From: CALLPQ01 sp038531745
GTDB lineage: Bacteria; Pseudomonadota; Alphaproteobacteria; Caulobacterales; Parvularculaceae
Reading direction: 5' to 3'
Length of the DNA: 64,000 nucleotides
Assembly (NCBI GenBank): GCA_038531745.1
Contig: JBCBBJ010000003.1
Coordinates: 124,001-188,000, forward strand
In this document: positions 50,759 through 60,640 of the stretch, piece by piece
How positions within the stretch are numbered: the stretch's first letter is position 1
How the letters are laid out: each line of letters starts with the position of its first letter
Made by a program: the position numbers and the translations under genes
The notes under the pieces: model-generated
Seen by the model: only the letters and a program-made list of their open reading frames with translations
Database searches by the model: none
Told to the model about the DNA's origin: nothing

Positions 50759-51241
50759 CTAGGCTTTCTTCTCCCACCGACCGCGATCCCCTTGTTGCCA
50801 ATAGGTCAGGTCCAGCGGCGGCTCGATGGCTTTGATTGTCTTCCAATAGGCGCGCGCATGATCAAGGGCTTCCTGCACGCGCCCGTCAAAAATTACCACG
50901 ATGCGGGCAAAAGCCGAAAAGGCATCGGGCGCAACGTCCGCGCCGCCAACAACAAACAACACATCCGCCCCGTTGAGCGGTGTACGGACGGCCTCATCTC
51001 CATCATCAAGCAGGATGGTTTCCAGCGCGGGATCCTGACTAGCGGCCACACTGGCATGCGGCAAAAAGCTGTCGTCGCGGTAAGTCCAGAGTGTCACATC
51101 CAGCGCATCGATCGGCGCGCCTGCGCCCGTCACCACAAGCGCCTTCCAGTCGCGTGCGCGCGTTTTTTCCAAAAGCCCCGGCAAAACCGTCTCCAGCGTT
51201 GCGCGCTCAAGATGGTAAAACAAGACCTCGGGACCGCTCAT
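50759..51241 (-). CDS. holC: DNA polymerase III chi subunit HolC
   Basis: Clamp-loader accessory subunit that links the replicase to SSB. Family features are VLFYHLERATLETVLPGLLEK at the N-terminus, the LWTYRDDSFLPHA motif at about 51-63, ADVLFVVGG in the middle and the conserved C-terminal YWQQGDRGRWEKKA. 160 aa is normal. It follows pepA by 10 bp, the conserved pepA-holC arrangement also seen in E. coli. Confidence 0.94.
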   Translation of the reverse strand: MSGPEVLFYHLERATLETVLPGLLEKTRARDWKALVVTGAGAPIDALDVTLWTYRDDSFLPHASVAASQDPALETILLDDGDEAVRTPLNGADVLFVVGGADVAPDAFSAFARIVVIFDGRVQEALDHARAYWKTIKAIEPPLDLTYWQQGDRGRWEKKA

Positions 51242-51251
51242 GGCGCGTTAC

Positions 51252-52739
51252 TTACTCCGCATGGGTCCGAATATACGTATCGAGGAGCCGGACCCCATAG
51301 CCCGCCCCGCCTTTGGGGATGGTTGGTGTATCTTTCTCGTTCCAGGCCATCCCCGCAATATCCAAATGCGCCCACCGCACACCGTCTTTGATAAAGCTGC
51401 CAATAAAGGACGCAGCGGTGGAGGACCCACCCCAGCGCCCACCAAGATTTTTAATATCGGCGATCGGCGATTTGATCATGTCATAATGGGTTTTTGTCAG
51501 CGGCATGTGCCAGAGCTTGTCGCCAGACGCGTCTCCAATGGCGAGTAATTCCTCCGCCAACGTCTCATCATTCACAAAAAGCCCGGCAAACTCGTGGGCC
51601 AGCGAAACCAGAATCGCTCCTGTAAGCGTTGCAAGATCAATGACGGTTTTTGGTTTATAGGTTTCCTGCGTCCACCAGATCGCATCGGCAAGGACAAGCC
51701 GCCCTTCCGCATCGGTGTTTAAGACTTCAATGGTTTTTCCGCTCATGGAGGTGACAACATCGCCCGGGCGTTGGGCATTGCCGTCGGGCATGTTTTCCAC
51801 CAGGCCAATAACGCCAACAACATTGGCCTTTGCCTTGCGGCCCGCAATCGCGGCCATGGCACCGGTCACCGCACCGGCGCCGCCCATATCCCATTTCATA
51901 TCCTCCATGCCGCCCGCAGGCTTGATGGAGATACCGCCCGTATCAAAGGTGACGCCCTTGCCCACAAAGCAAACGGGCGCGTCGCCTTTGGTGCCGCCCA
52001 TCCATTCCATGGCAACGATTTTACTTTCGCGCACAGAGCCCTGCCCCACACCGAGAAGCGAGCCCATGCCGAGCTTTTCCATCTCTTTTTCGCCGAGTAC
52101 TTTAACTTTGACACCCAGTTCTTCCAGCGCGCGGCACCGATCAGCAAAGCTCTCCGGATACAGAATATTTGCTGGTTCGGAAACAAGGTCGCGTGTCAGA
52201 AAAATACCATTCACCAACGCATCAAGATCGCTATAGGCGGCTTTTGCCCCGCTGGCGGCCTGATAAAAACCGATTTTAGTGAGCGCGAGTTTTTCACTCT
52301 TTTCCTGTGTGGTGCGATATTTATCAAATCGGTAGCTGCGCAACCGCGCGCCAAACGCCATGTGCGCGGCAAGGGCATCATCATCCATTTCTTTGGCGCT
52401 GACCCCGGACATGAAAAACAAGGCCGCCTTTTCGCGCAGCTCAATGATTTTGGCGACGGCGGTGCCCCCCATACGCTCGGCGGTATGGGCGCTTACGGCC
52501 GCGGGCTTGCCACCGCCGATGAGCACAACATAATTATTATCGATCCCCGCCGGGCCTGCGATGACGGCAAGCTGGCCCTCTTTACCGGAAAAATCTGCCG
52601 CTTTGGCCGCCCGCTCCAGGGCGCCTTTGGTGGCCTTGTTCAATTCTGTGAATGCGGGGTTTTTCAGGTTGCCGTCAAAGACCGGCACGATAATCGCGCC
52701 AGATTTGGGCAGCGCGGCTTTTGAAAATGAAACCTGCAT
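51252..52739 (-). CDS. pepA: Leucyl aminopeptidase PepA (M17)
   Basis: Two-metal cytosolic aminopeptidase. Metal and active-site segments are FVGKGVTFDTGGISIKPAGGMEDMKWDMGGA and LNTDAEGRLVLADAIWW, the M17 signature. The C-terminus ends with GGSSTAASFIGSFIKDGVRWAHLDIAGMAW. 495 aa is typical. It is divergent from lptF across 178 bp and co-directional with holC; the pepA/holC versus lptF/lptG divergence is the same as in enterobacteria. Confidence 0.97.
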   Translation of the reverse strand: MQVSFSKAALPKSGAIIVPVFDGNLKNPAFTELNKATKGALERAAKAADFSGKEGQLAVIAGPAGIDNNYVVLIGGGKPAAVSAHTAERMGGTAVAKIIELREKAALFFMSGVSAKEMDDDALAAHMAFGARLRSYRFDKYRTTQEKSEKLALTKIGFYQAASGAKAAYSDLDALVNGIFLTRDLVSEPANILYPESFADRCRALEELGVKVKVLGEKEMEKLGMGSLLGVGQGSVRESKIVAMEWMGGTKGDAPVCFVGKGVTFDTGGISIKPAGGMEDMKWDMGGAGAVTGAMAAIAGRKAKANVVGVIGLVENMPDGNAQRPGDVVTSMSGKTIEVLNTDAEGRLVLADAIWWTQETYKPKTVIDLATLTGAILVSLAHEFAGLFVNDETLAEELLAIGDASGDKLWHMPLTKTHYDMIKSPIADIKNLGGRWGGSSTAASFIGSFIKDGVRWAHLDIAGMAWNEKDTPTIPKGGAGYGVRLLDTYIRTHAE

Positions 52740-52917
52740 TCGAAGGGCGTCCTTTTTGGTTGGGTTTTGATTGTTGTGACTGGTAGGCGATCACTCACAT
52801 TGACGCAACTGACTGGCGCAACATCACCGACACCGCATCGCTGGCCGCCATATACTGGCCATGGTTGCCATGGTACATGCTCGCGGCACCCATCCGCCAC
52901 ACTAAGTCAGAGCAGCC

Positions 52918-54024
52918 GTGACGTCGCTTGATCGTTATATCCTCCGTCAGTTTTTTGGGCCCTTTGTGCTAATCATTGTGGTGCTGACGCTGGTGATCTG
53001 GCTCACCCAGAGCCTGCAACGCATCGATATCCTGATAGAGAATGGTAGCGGCTTTGGGCTGTTCTTTTATCTGAGCCTATTGATCATCCCGAGCCTGCTG
53101 GTGATCCTGATCCCTTTTGCGCTCTTCGGGGCGGGGCTTTACGCCCTTTACCGTATGCACTCCGATAGCGAGATTGCGGTTATTTATGCGGCCGGTATTT
53201 CGCGCACCCGGCTTGCTATGCCGATTTTACTGGTCACGTTTTTTGGGGCGCTTGCCACTCTTTATGTGGCGCTTGATCTGTCGCCGCGCACCTATCGCAT
53301 CCTCAAACAGAACGTCTTAACCCTGCGCACGGACCTTGCCGGAAATGTTTTGCGCGGGGGGCAGTTTGTGACCGCCATTAATGGATTCACCATTTATGTG
53401 GATGAGGTTGCCGGCGGCAATGAATTTCGCGGTATCCTGATCAATGACTATCGCAACGCGAATGAAACACGTACCTATATGGCTGAACGCGGGGCCTTGC
53501 GGGACACCGACGCTGGCCCAGTTCTTATTCTCGTGAACGGAAATGTGCAGCGGGTTCGAAAGGGCACACCCATTGAGGAGCTTGATCTTTTGCCGTTCGG
53601 TGAAACCCGGATCAATGTTTCCTCCTTGCAATCGGATCAGGAACTTCAGTTGGAGCTGACAGAGCGCTATTTGTCAGAATTGCTCAACCCCGATGTGAGC
53701 CGCGAGTGGGAGCGCAATAATCTTGGCAAATTGCGCGCCGAAGCCCACAACCGGCTTGCGACCCCGCTCTACGCGTTCAGCTATGTGCTGATCGCGCTCT
53801 TTGCCCTGGTGGGCGGGGCCTATAACCGGCGCGGCTACCTGGTCCGCGTCGCATTGGCCGGGGCTGGTGTCATTGCATTGCGGGTGGCGGGCTTTGTGGC
53901 CCAAACTATGGCCGCGCAAAGTGGCAGCCAATGGCTGCAATATGCCCTGCCCATTGGGGTAATGGTCCTTGCGGGCATCTTGTTGTTTGATCTGCCGCAC
54001 CGCCTGAAAAGGCCAAGCCCATGA
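52918..54024 (+). CDS. lptF: LPS export ABC transporter permease LptF
   Basis: Inner-membrane permease of the LptB2FG extractor. It starts at GTG 52918 with LDRYILRQFFGPFVLIIVVLTLVIWLTQSL and has helices in both halves (SLLIIPSLLVILIPFALFGAGLYALYRMHSDSE; TPLYAFSYVLIALFALVGGAY; LRVAGFVAQTMAA; YALPIGVMVLAGILLF). The periplasmic beta-jellyroll domain lies between about residues 125 and 260. 368 aa is normal. Its stop overlaps the lptG start by 4 bp (ATGA), so the two are translationally coupled. Confidence 0.95.
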   Translation: MTSLDRYILRQFFGPFVLIIVVLTLVIWLTQSLQRIDILIENGSGFGLFFYLSLLIIPSLLVILIPFALFGAGLYALYRMHSDSEIAVIYAAGISRTRLAMPILLVTFFGALATLYVALDLSPRTYRILKQNVLTLRTDLAGNVLRGGQFVTAINGFTIYVDEVAGGNEFRGILINDYRNANETRTYMAERGALRDTDAGPVLILVNGNVQRVRKGTPIEELDLLPFGETRINVSSLQSDQELQLELTERYLSELLNPDVSREWERNNLGKLRAEAHNRLATPLYAFSYVLIALFALVGGAYNRRGYLVRVALAGAGVIALRVAGFVAQTMAAQSGSQWLQYALPIGVMVLAGILLFDLPHRLKRPSP

Positions 54025-55112
54025 GCGCAACCCTGTCGCGATATCTCGCCTGGCGGTTGGTGGCCAGTGTTGGCGGTTTGTTTATTGCCTTCACACTCCT
54101 CATTATGCTGATCGATCTGATCGAGAATCTGCGCTTTGCGGGTAAATATGTTGATGGTTCGGTCGTCTTTGCCCTGAAGATTACGGGCTTGCGCGCTTTG
54201 AGCTTGACGCAGGTGCTTTCACCCTTTTTGTTTTTGTTTGGCGGGTTATGGTGCTTTCACCAGCTTAATCGCCGGTCAGAAATCGCGGTAATGCGTGCGG
54301 CGGGTTTGTCCATCTGGCGGGTACTCTTGCCGCCTACCCTGGTGGCGGGCGTGATTGGCGCAATTCTGATTATTGTGATTGACCCGCTTTCTGCGCGCAT
54401 GATGGCCAGTTCCGAAACCCTACAGAATGAAGCACAGGGCCGGCGCACCAGTCTTGTTCAGTTTTTTAATGATGGCGTGTGGCTGCGCCAGCGCGATGCC
54501 AGAGAGCGCCTGATGATCAATGCCAAAGGCATTGACCAGGAAAAAGGGATTTTGCGGGCGGTGACGATCCACCGATTTGATGCCAACTCGGTTTTTCTGG
54601 AGCGTATTGATGCACCGCTCGCCCGGCTGCAGGCAGGAACGCTTGAAATGACCGATGCAAGCTTGCGCATGCCCACCGAGGCCGTTGCGCGCAAGGTGCG
54701 CAGCTTTACCCTGACCACAAACCTCACCGCCACGGACCTGACCGAGCAAGTGGCAAAACCGGAAACCATCTCCGTCTGGCAACTTGGCCGGTTTATTAGA
54801 CTGGCCGAGGCGGCGGGCTTGCCAACAAAACAATATTATTTGCGCTATCACGATCTTCTCTCAACGCCGCTCAAACTGCTAGGCATGGTCCTGATCGCCG
54901 CGGCGTTCTCGATCCAGCCCACACGCCTTGGCGGAACGCTTAATCTGGTGCTGGGTGCCATTGGTACTGGTTTTGCGCTTTATGTGGTCACGGAGCTGGC
55001 GACGGCGCTTGGCGAATCGGGCAACGTTCCCATTGCGTTAGCCGCCTGGACCCCCTCCATCATTGCCACCCTCATGGCCGTGACCGGGCTTCTCCATCTG
55101 GAAGATGGCTGA
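54021..55112 (+). CDS. lptG: LPS export ABC transporter permease LptG
   Basis: Partner permease of LptF. The N-terminal RYLAWRLVASVGGLFIAFTLLIMLIDLIENLR is the LptG pattern, followed by LSLTQVLSPFLFLFGGLWCFHQLNRRSEIAVMRAAGLS with the coupling helix. The central periplasmic jellyroll and C-terminal helices follow (LSTPLKLLGMVLIAAAFSIQ; LVLGAIGTGFALYVVTELATALGESG; IALAAWTPSIIATLMAVTGLLHLEDG). 363 aa. It overlaps lptF by ATGA. lptD follows 187 bp later on the same strand, behind a CtrA-like box, so lptD may have its own promoter. Confidence 0.95.
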   Translation: MSATLSRYLAWRLVASVGGLFIAFTLLIMLIDLIENLRFAGKYVDGSVVFALKITGLRALSLTQVLSPFLFLFGGLWCFHQLNRRSEIAVMRAAGLSIWRVLLPPTLVAGVIGAILIIVIDPLSARMMASSETLQNEAQGRRTSLVQFFNDGVWLRQRDARERLMINAKGIDQEKGILRAVTIHRFDANSVFLERIDAPLARLQAGTLEMTDASLRMPTEAVARKVRSFTLTTNLTATDLTEQVAKPETISVWQLGRFIRLAEAAGLPTKQYYLRYHDLLSTPLKLLGMVLIAAAFSIQPTRLGGTLNLVLGAIGTGFALYVVTELATALGESGNVPIALAAWTPSIIATLMAVTGLLHLEDG

Positions 55113-55152
55113 TCGGTGTCGCAGGGGCGCACCAGCCGGCCTTAAGACTTTG

Positions 55153-55167
55153 TTAACCATCGATTAA
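55153..55167. promoter_or_regulatory. CtrA-like box TTAA-N7-TTAA upstream of lptD
   Basis: TTAACCATCGATTAA at 55153-55167 (followed by CC) matches the alphaproteobacterial CtrA full site TTAA-N7-TTAA. A close relative of its surroundings occurs at 14458-14485 upstream of the S8 protease gene. The position, about 135 bp before the lptD start and 40 bp after lptG, suggests a promoter for the lptD operon. Confidence 0.55.
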
Positions 55168-55299
55168 CCGAACTTTCGGCTAACTGGCGATGGACCGATC
55201 CGGTGAGGTCGGCTAGGAAATTTGAGGGTATTCATGCTGTCCGCTTCGAGCGATCAGTAAGGCAGGTTGGGTTTGCGTCGAGACGTTCGGGTTCCATTG

Positions 55300-58083
55300 A
55301 TGATCGGTGCGCCAACCCAGTGGTCAGCGATTGGTTCGCCCCACACGGGGTGTCGACGTCGTTTGCTTGCCACCGGCACGAATTTTTCAGCAAACTTTGG
55401 TGTTTTCGCAACTGTTGGCTTGACCGCGTCGCTTTCCCTGATCGTGTTTCCTGCCACAGCACTGGAACCGCAAGTCAGCACCAACGCTGGCACCACGATC
55501 CTGCCCGCCACAGCGACAGAAAGCCTTGGCCGCAGCGCGGCGACCATTCCCCAATTGATAGGCAGTCAGGCGCTATCGCACACGCCCTGGCTTGATCATT
55601 TTAACGCCGTCATGGGTGCCCAGGTGGCCGCCGATGCCGTGCCCGCTCCGGCCCCCTTTACGCCCCAAACCGCACCACAGTCTGCCGATGGCGAAACCGT
55701 CCTGTTTGAGGCCGATGAAATTTACCGCGATAGCATCGATAGCCCCATTGAGGCGCGCGGCAATGTGAAAGCCTATTTTGGCGACCAATATCTTACCGCC
55801 GAAGCCTTAAGCTTTGATCCCGCTACGGAGGTTGTGCTGGCCAATGGCCGCGTCTCCATCACCAGCGCCGATGGCGAAACGGTGTTTGCCGAACGGGTGG
55901 AACTCACCGGCGATCTGCGCGACGGGATTGCCGAAAACTTCAATGCATTGCTTGCGGAAAACGCCAAAGTTGCCGCCGAAAGCGCGATCCGCCGACAAAA
56001 TGCACGCACCGATCTCAACCGTGTTGTCTATACCGCTTGCGACGTCTGTAACGACGACGGCGATGGCAAGGTGCCCACATGGCGCGTGAAATCCTTGCGC
56101 GTTACCCGTGATGAAGAACGCAAGGTCATCCGTTTCCGCCACGCCTTTTTCGAACTCAAAGGCGTGCCTATTCTGTACACGCCCTTTTTGCAAACGCCCG
56201 ACCCTTCCGTAGAGCGCCAGTCAGGGTTTCTGACCCCAGTGATTGGCACGTCAAGCCGACTGAGCGGGTTTATTGAAATCCCCTATTATTTCTCGGTTTC
56301 AAACCAGCTTGATTTTACGTTTTTTCCGAAATTCACACTCAGCGATGGGACACTCTGGCAGGGAGAGTTTCGCCGCGCCGGGCGTAATAGCCAGCATGTG
56401 TGGGCTGGCGGGGTCATCGACTTTACCCGGCCGGCTCAAGATGCTCTGGGCAATCTGCAAAATCAGGATGGCAATTTTGTTGATCGTTTCAACAATGTTG
56501 TCGAAGTTGTGGACGGTCGCAATGTGGTGGTGATCCCGCGCGCCCAAAATGATACGCCCGCGCCGGAGGACGCGCCGGGCGTGCGCTGGTACTATTTTGG
56601 CCGTGGGTATCACAATGTCACCAATAATTTCCGGATCGGCTATGACATCGAACGCACCTCGGACGATCTGTTTCTGCGCCGTTATAATGTGTTCAGGCGT
56701 GGGGACCTGCGGCTTGAGTTTGATCGTTCACTGATTAATCGCTTACGTAGTAACGTGAACACGGCATGGCGACGGGGAAATTCGACCCTCACCGCTGATG
56801 CTTACCTTTTTCAGGGTCTGCGCATATCCGATGACTCAAACCTCACACCCTATGTCTTGCCGCTTCTGAATTTCAATCACGAATTTGATCGCAAATTGGG
56901 AGGCGGCAATCTTAGCGTAAATGCGAATTTTGCATCCCTACAGCGTACCCGCGGTATTGACTCCCGGCGCATCACGAGTAGCGCGCTTTGGACCCGCGAT
57001 TATATCACCCGGGGTGGCCACCGCTTTAACGCCTTTGCCGAGGTTCGCGGCGACGCGTTTTTCTTTCAAGACCTCAATGAGGTTGATCAGGGTACAGAGA
57101 ACTTTCTTCAATCGCTTGTGGTACGCGATAATGATGATACCGATGTGGTGGCCCGGTTCGCACCTACGATTGGGGTGGAATGGTCATACCCGCTTGCGCG
57201 ATATTATGGCGGGACGAGAGTGTTGCTCGAGCCGCGCATCCAGCTGGCGGCAAGCCCAACGAACCGGAACAGTAGCGCGATCATCAATGAAGACTCGCAG
57301 CTTACGGAATTCGACTATTCAAACCTGTTCAGCTTTAACAAGGCAACGGGGTTCGACGCCGTTGAAGACGGCCAGCGTGCAAATGTTGGCATTTCAAGCT
57401 CGGTCACCTTTTCAAACGGTATCAAACTCCAGGCGGCAGTGGGCCAGCAGTTCCGCGTGCAGGATACCAATGCTTTTGCGTTCGGCACGGGGCGCGGTGA
57501 CCTTTTCGCGCCCTCGGTTGGTCTTGGTGATACCCGATCTGATTATGTGGGCGAGGCCAAAATTGAAATTGGCCGGTCGCTTTCCCTGGCCAATCGGTTG
57601 CGCCTCGATACCGATGGTCGGTTGCGCCAGGTTGATTCGGTCCTTGGGTTTAATTTTTGGCGCTTTAACGGGATCCTCGGCTATGTGCGCCTTGAGGATG
57701 TGATTATTGATACCACTGCCCGTTCGGTCGGCGACCTCACATTCGATACGGTTGAAAATCTCGAAGAGCTTGATGCCGTGACCGACATTGAAGAACTCTC
57801 AGCGCTCGTGCGGATGCGACTGACCAAACACTGGAGCATTGGGGCGGCGTGGCGCGAAAACCTGCGCCCGCTCTTTAACGAGGAGACGCAGGCGTTTAAT
57901 AATGGAACGCTGAACCAGGACTTCTCCCTCAGTTACAAGGATGAGTGTTCGGCCTTTGATATTACCTTCCGACGCAATCTGACAGCAGACAGGTCCTTGG
58001 AATCGGACACCTCAGTCCTGATCCGCTTTTCGCTCACCTCATTGACCGCTGGCAATTTTCAACAGGGGCAACGCCGTCAATAG
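55300..58083 (+). CDS. lptD: LPS-assembly protein LptD
   Basis: Essential outer-membrane translocon that inserts LPS with LptE. A hydrophobic signal region (TVGLTASLSLIVFPATALE) is followed by the OstA/LptA-like jellyroll (FEADEIYRDSIDSPIEARGNVKAYFGDQYLTAEALSF; ISTADGETVF-like repeat of the fold). The beta barrel then runs to the end, where it carries a Cys (YKDECSAFDITFRRN) that could pair with the N-terminal Cys pair (TACDVC). Start uncertain: ATG 55300 is used, but TTG 55267 behind AAGGCAGG is possible; neither has a good ribosome site. 927 aa. It begins the lptD-surA-pdxA-rsmA operon. Confidence 0.93.
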   Translation: MIGAPTQWSAIGSPHTGCRRRLLATGTNFSANFGVFATVGLTASLSLIVFPATALEPQVSTNAGTTILPATATESLGRSAATIPQLIGSQALSHTPWLDHFNAVMGAQVAADAVPAPAPFTPQTAPQSADGETVLFEADEIYRDSIDSPIEARGNVKAYFGDQYLTAEALSFDPATEVVLANGRVSITSADGETVFAERVELTGDLRDGIAENFNALLAENAKVAAESAIRRQNARTDLNRVVYTACDVCNDDGDGKVPTWRVKSLRVTRDEERKVIRFRHAFFELKGVPILYTPFLQTPDPSVERQSGFLTPVIGTSSRLSGFIEIPYYFSVSNQLDFTFFPKFTLSDGTLWQGEFRRAGRNSQHVWAGGVIDFTRPAQDALGNLQNQDGNFVDRFNNVVEVVDGRNVVVIPRAQNDTPAPEDAPGVRWYYFGRGYHNVTNNFRIGYDIERTSDDLFLRRYNVFRRGDLRLEFDRSLINRLRSNVNTAWRRGNSTLTADAYLFQGLRISDDSNLTPYVLPLLNFNHEFDRKLGGGNLSVNANFASLQRTRGIDSRRITSSALWTRDYITRGGHRFNAFAEVRGDAFFFQDLNEVDQGTENFLQSLVVRDNDDTDVVARFAPTIGVEWSYPLARYYGGTRVLLEPRIQLAASPTNRNSSAIINEDSQLTEFDYSNLFSFNKATGFDAVEDGQRANVGISSSVTFSNGIKLQAAVGQQFRVQDTNAFAFGTGRGDLFAPSVGLGDTRSDYVGEAKIEIGRSLSLANRLRLDTDGRLRQVDSVLGFNFWRFNGILGYVRLEDVIIDTTARSVGDLTFDTVENLEELDAVTDIEELSALVRMRLTKHWSIGAAWRENLRPLFNEETQAFNNGTLNQDFSLSYKDECSAFDITFRRNLTADRSLESDTSVLIRFSLTSLTAGNFQQGQRRQ

Positions 58084-58250
58084 GATGATCATGGTGCCAG
58101 CGGCAGGGGCCCAGACCGACCCCGAAGGACGCGGGACTTTGCTATGGTCAAGGGATGCTAGGCCCTGTTATAAACTATCAAGATGTTGCCATGATTATTG
58201 GCTACTCCTCCTGGCTGTCCCAGCCTTTCGTGAAGTGATCTCAGGTTTTT

Positions 58251-59600
58251 ATGACCCACCGTTTTAGTTTTCTGGCCAGTCTTTTCGCCGCGTGTTTGCT
58301 GACCCCGCAGGCAGCAGCCCAGCCCCCGGCCACCCAACCTGGAGGTCAAGCGCCGGCACAAGGGCCAGCTCAACCGCGCGTTCAAACGCTGCCGCCCGGG
58401 GAAACAATTGTCGGGCTTGTGAATGATGAGGTTATCACCTCTTTCGACCTGCGCCAGCGGATCAAATTGATCTTGTTGTCCAGCGGCGGGCAAATCAGGC
58501 CCGAGCAAGTGCCTCAGATACAGCAAGAGGCTCTGCGCGATCTGATCAATGAGCAGATCAAAATCAAAGAACTGGAGAAATTCGAGGTCAAAATTCCGGA
58601 CCGCGAGGTTGACCAGGAATTGCAGCAAATCGCCGCCCAAACCGGCCTCACGCTCACAGAGCTTGAAAAAGCGTTGAGCCTTGAAGGCATTTCAACCGAT
58701 GCCTGGCGCCAGCAAATTCGCACCAGCATCGGGTGGCAAAACCTCGTCCAGGGGCGGTTTCGGGACCGGGTAAAGATCAATAAACGCGAGGTTGAACAAA
58801 CCCTGCAAACCATTCGCGATGATGCCACCAAGGAACGCTATCTCGTTAGTGAACTGTGTATTCCTGTGGAAGAGCCAACCCAGATTCAGGCCTATTATCA
58901 GGCCGGCTTGCAGTTGATCGAACAGATGCGACGCGGGGTCCCCTTCGCTGCCGCCGCGCAGCAATTCTCCGGCTGTACATCGGCATCCATCGGCGGTGAT
59001 ATTGGCTGGGTCCAGGCGGGCGAATTGCCACTGGAACTCGATAGCGCCCTTCAAGCGATCCCTGTGGGCTCGGTGACCAATCCGATCCCGTCGGAAGGCG
59101 CGCTGATTATCCTCGCCCTGCGCGACAAGAAAGAACCGGTGGAACCGGGCGAGCCGAGCTTTACCCTTGCCTATGCCAGCGCCCCCGTTGCTGCAGGCGA
59201 AAACAAGGCCCGCCTGGCGCTGGAAAAATTACCCACTGCCGAAGTGTGTAACGCCCGTGCCATTAAACTGGACCTTGGTCCCGATGTGGGCACGGCGCTG
59301 TTGGAGAATGTGAAACTCTCCCAAATTGACCCGCGATTTCAACGCTTTATTGCGGACCTTAAACGCGGTGATCTAAGCGCAGTAATTGAAGCCGATGGCT
59401 TCCTCCACGAGGTCTATATTTGCGAAAAAGATGAGGGGCTTGGCATTCCAGCGCGCTCGGCGATTGAAGATCGTATTTTCCGCCGCCAGTTGCAATTGCT
59501 GGGGCAGCGCTACTTGCGCGATCTTGAGCGCAAATCCACCATCGAGTTTCGCAATGCGCAAAACCCTGCCGCTGGCCGGTCGCGCCGCGACGGCCGATAG
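58251..59600 (+). CDS. surA: Periplasmic chaperone / peptidyl-prolyl isomerase SurA
   Basis: Outer-membrane-protein chaperone. A signal peptide (RFSFLASLFAACLLTPQAAAQ) is followed by a Pro/Gln-rich linker. The SurA N-terminal helical domain follows (ETIVGLVNDEVITSFDLRQRIKLIL; LRDLINEQIKIKELEKFEV; LTLTELEKALSLEGISTDAWRQQIRTSIGW). One recognisable parvulin region (VSELCIPV...GVPFAAAAQQFSGC...GGDIGWVQAGELP) and a second degraded one complete it. 449 aa. It lies 167 bp after lptD, whose protein is a known SurA client, and 14 bp before pdxA. Confidence 0.93.
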   Translation: MTHRFSFLASLFAACLLTPQAAAQPPATQPGGQAPAQGPAQPRVQTLPPGETIVGLVNDEVITSFDLRQRIKLILLSSGGQIRPEQVPQIQQEALRDLINEQIKIKELEKFEVKIPDREVDQELQQIAAQTGLTLTELEKALSLEGISTDAWRQQIRTSIGWQNLVQGRFRDRVKINKREVEQTLQTIRDDATKERYLVSELCIPVEEPTQIQAYYQAGLQLIEQMRRGVPFAAAAQQFSGCTSASIGGDIGWVQAGELPLELDSALQAIPVGSVTNPIPSEGALIILALRDKKEPVEPGEPSFTLAYASAPVAAGENKARLALEKLPTAEVCNARAIKLDLGPDVGTALLENVKLSQIDPRFQRFIADLKRGDLSAVIEADGFLHEVYICEKDEGLGIPARSAIEDRIFRRQLQLLGQRYLRDLERKSTIEFRNAQNPAAGRSRRDGR

Positions 59601-59614
59601 AAACAGGCACCGCC

Positions 59615-60640
59615 ATGGTCGCGCAGCCATCGCCGCTTGTCTTGACGATGGGCGAGCCCGCCGGCATCGGCGCGGAAATCACCGGCAAGGCCTGGCAGGC
59701 GTTACGCCATTATACCCCTGGCGATGGCCCGGTCTTTTTTGTGATTGACGATCCGGCGCGATATCGGCGGTTTGACGTGCCCGTAACGCCCATCACCCAC
59801 CCGGCCCACGCGGGCGATGCTTTTGCCGGTGCCCTGCCCGTCCTGCCCCTCACCAACCCCGTCACCCCCACCACGGGCCAGCCACTTATTGATAATGCAC
59901 CGGCGGTACTTGAGGCCATTGAAAAGGCGGTGAAGCTGTGCGCGGCTGGTCTTGCCAACGGTGTTGTCACCAATCCGATCGAGAAAAAGATACTGATTGA
60001 TGCCGGTTTTTCTTTTCCGGGGCATACAGATTACCTTGGTGCGTTGACCCGAGGCTTACCGGGGGCAAGCGCGTCAGGGCCGGTCATGATGCTGGCCGGG
60101 CCAACCTTGCGCACCGTACCCGTAACCGTTCACACCGCGCTGGCCAATGTGCCCACCGCGCTCACGCGTGAGGATATTGTGGCGGTGGGCCGTTGTGTCC
60201 ATGGGGCTTTGCGCACCGATTTTGGGGTTGAGGACCCTCGTCTTGTGGTTGCGGGGCTAAACCCCCACGCCGGCGAGGGCGGTCTGTTCGGCCACGAAGA
60301 CGAAGAGATCATCGCCCCCGCTATCGCCCAATTGCGCCGCGAGAATATTGCGTGCGAGGGGCCCTTACCCGCCGATACGCTTTTTCATGCCGAACGCCGG
60401 GAAACCTATGATGCAGCTTTGTGCATGTATCATGATCAGGCATTGATCCCGGTAAAGACGATTGATTTTCACCATACCGTCAATGTCACCCTTGGCTTGC
60501 CAATCATTCGCACGTCCCCCGACCATGGCACCGCCCTTGATATTGCGGGACAGGGCGTTGCCAACCCGGCTAGCCTGATCAGTGCCTTGACCATGGCAAA
60601 CACACTGTCCGGCCATCGCCAGCGGTTCAGCCAAACGTGA
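59615..60640 (+). CDS. pdxA: 4-hydroxythreonine-4-phosphate dehydrogenase PdxA
   Basis: NAD-dependent enzyme of the DXP-dependent pyridoxal phosphate pathway. Motifs are LTMGEPAGIGAEITGKAW at the N-terminus, VTNPIEKKILIDAGFSFPGHTDYL, VAGLNPHAGEGGLFGHED (conserved His metal ligand region), DTLFHAERRETYDAALCMYHDQALIPVK and the closing TVNVTLGLPIIRTSPDHGTALDIAG. 341 aa. Its stop overlaps the rsmA start (ATGA at 60637), so translation is coupled. The surA-pdxA-rsmA order is widely conserved. Confidence 0.97.
   Translation: MVAQPSPLVLTMGEPAGIGAEITGKAWQALRHYTPGDGPVFFVIDDPARYRRFDVPVTPITHPAHAGDAFAGALPVLPLTNPVTPTTGQPLIDNAPAVLEAIEKAVKLCAAGLANGVVTNPIEKKILIDAGFSFPGHTDYLGALTRGLPGASASGPVMMLAGPTLRTVPVTVHTALANVPTALTREDIVAVGRCVHGALRTDFGVEDPRLVVAGLNPHAGEGGLFGHEDEEIIAPAIAQLRRENIACEGPLPADTLFHAERRETYDAALCMYHDQALIPVKTIDFHHTVNVTLGLPIIRTSPDHGTALDIAGQGVANPASLISALTMANTLSGHRQRFSQT

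Noticed and set aside
51771..52724. 317-codon plus-strand frame opposite pepA
   Set aside because: It is antisense to a complete M17 peptidase and has no coherent domain.
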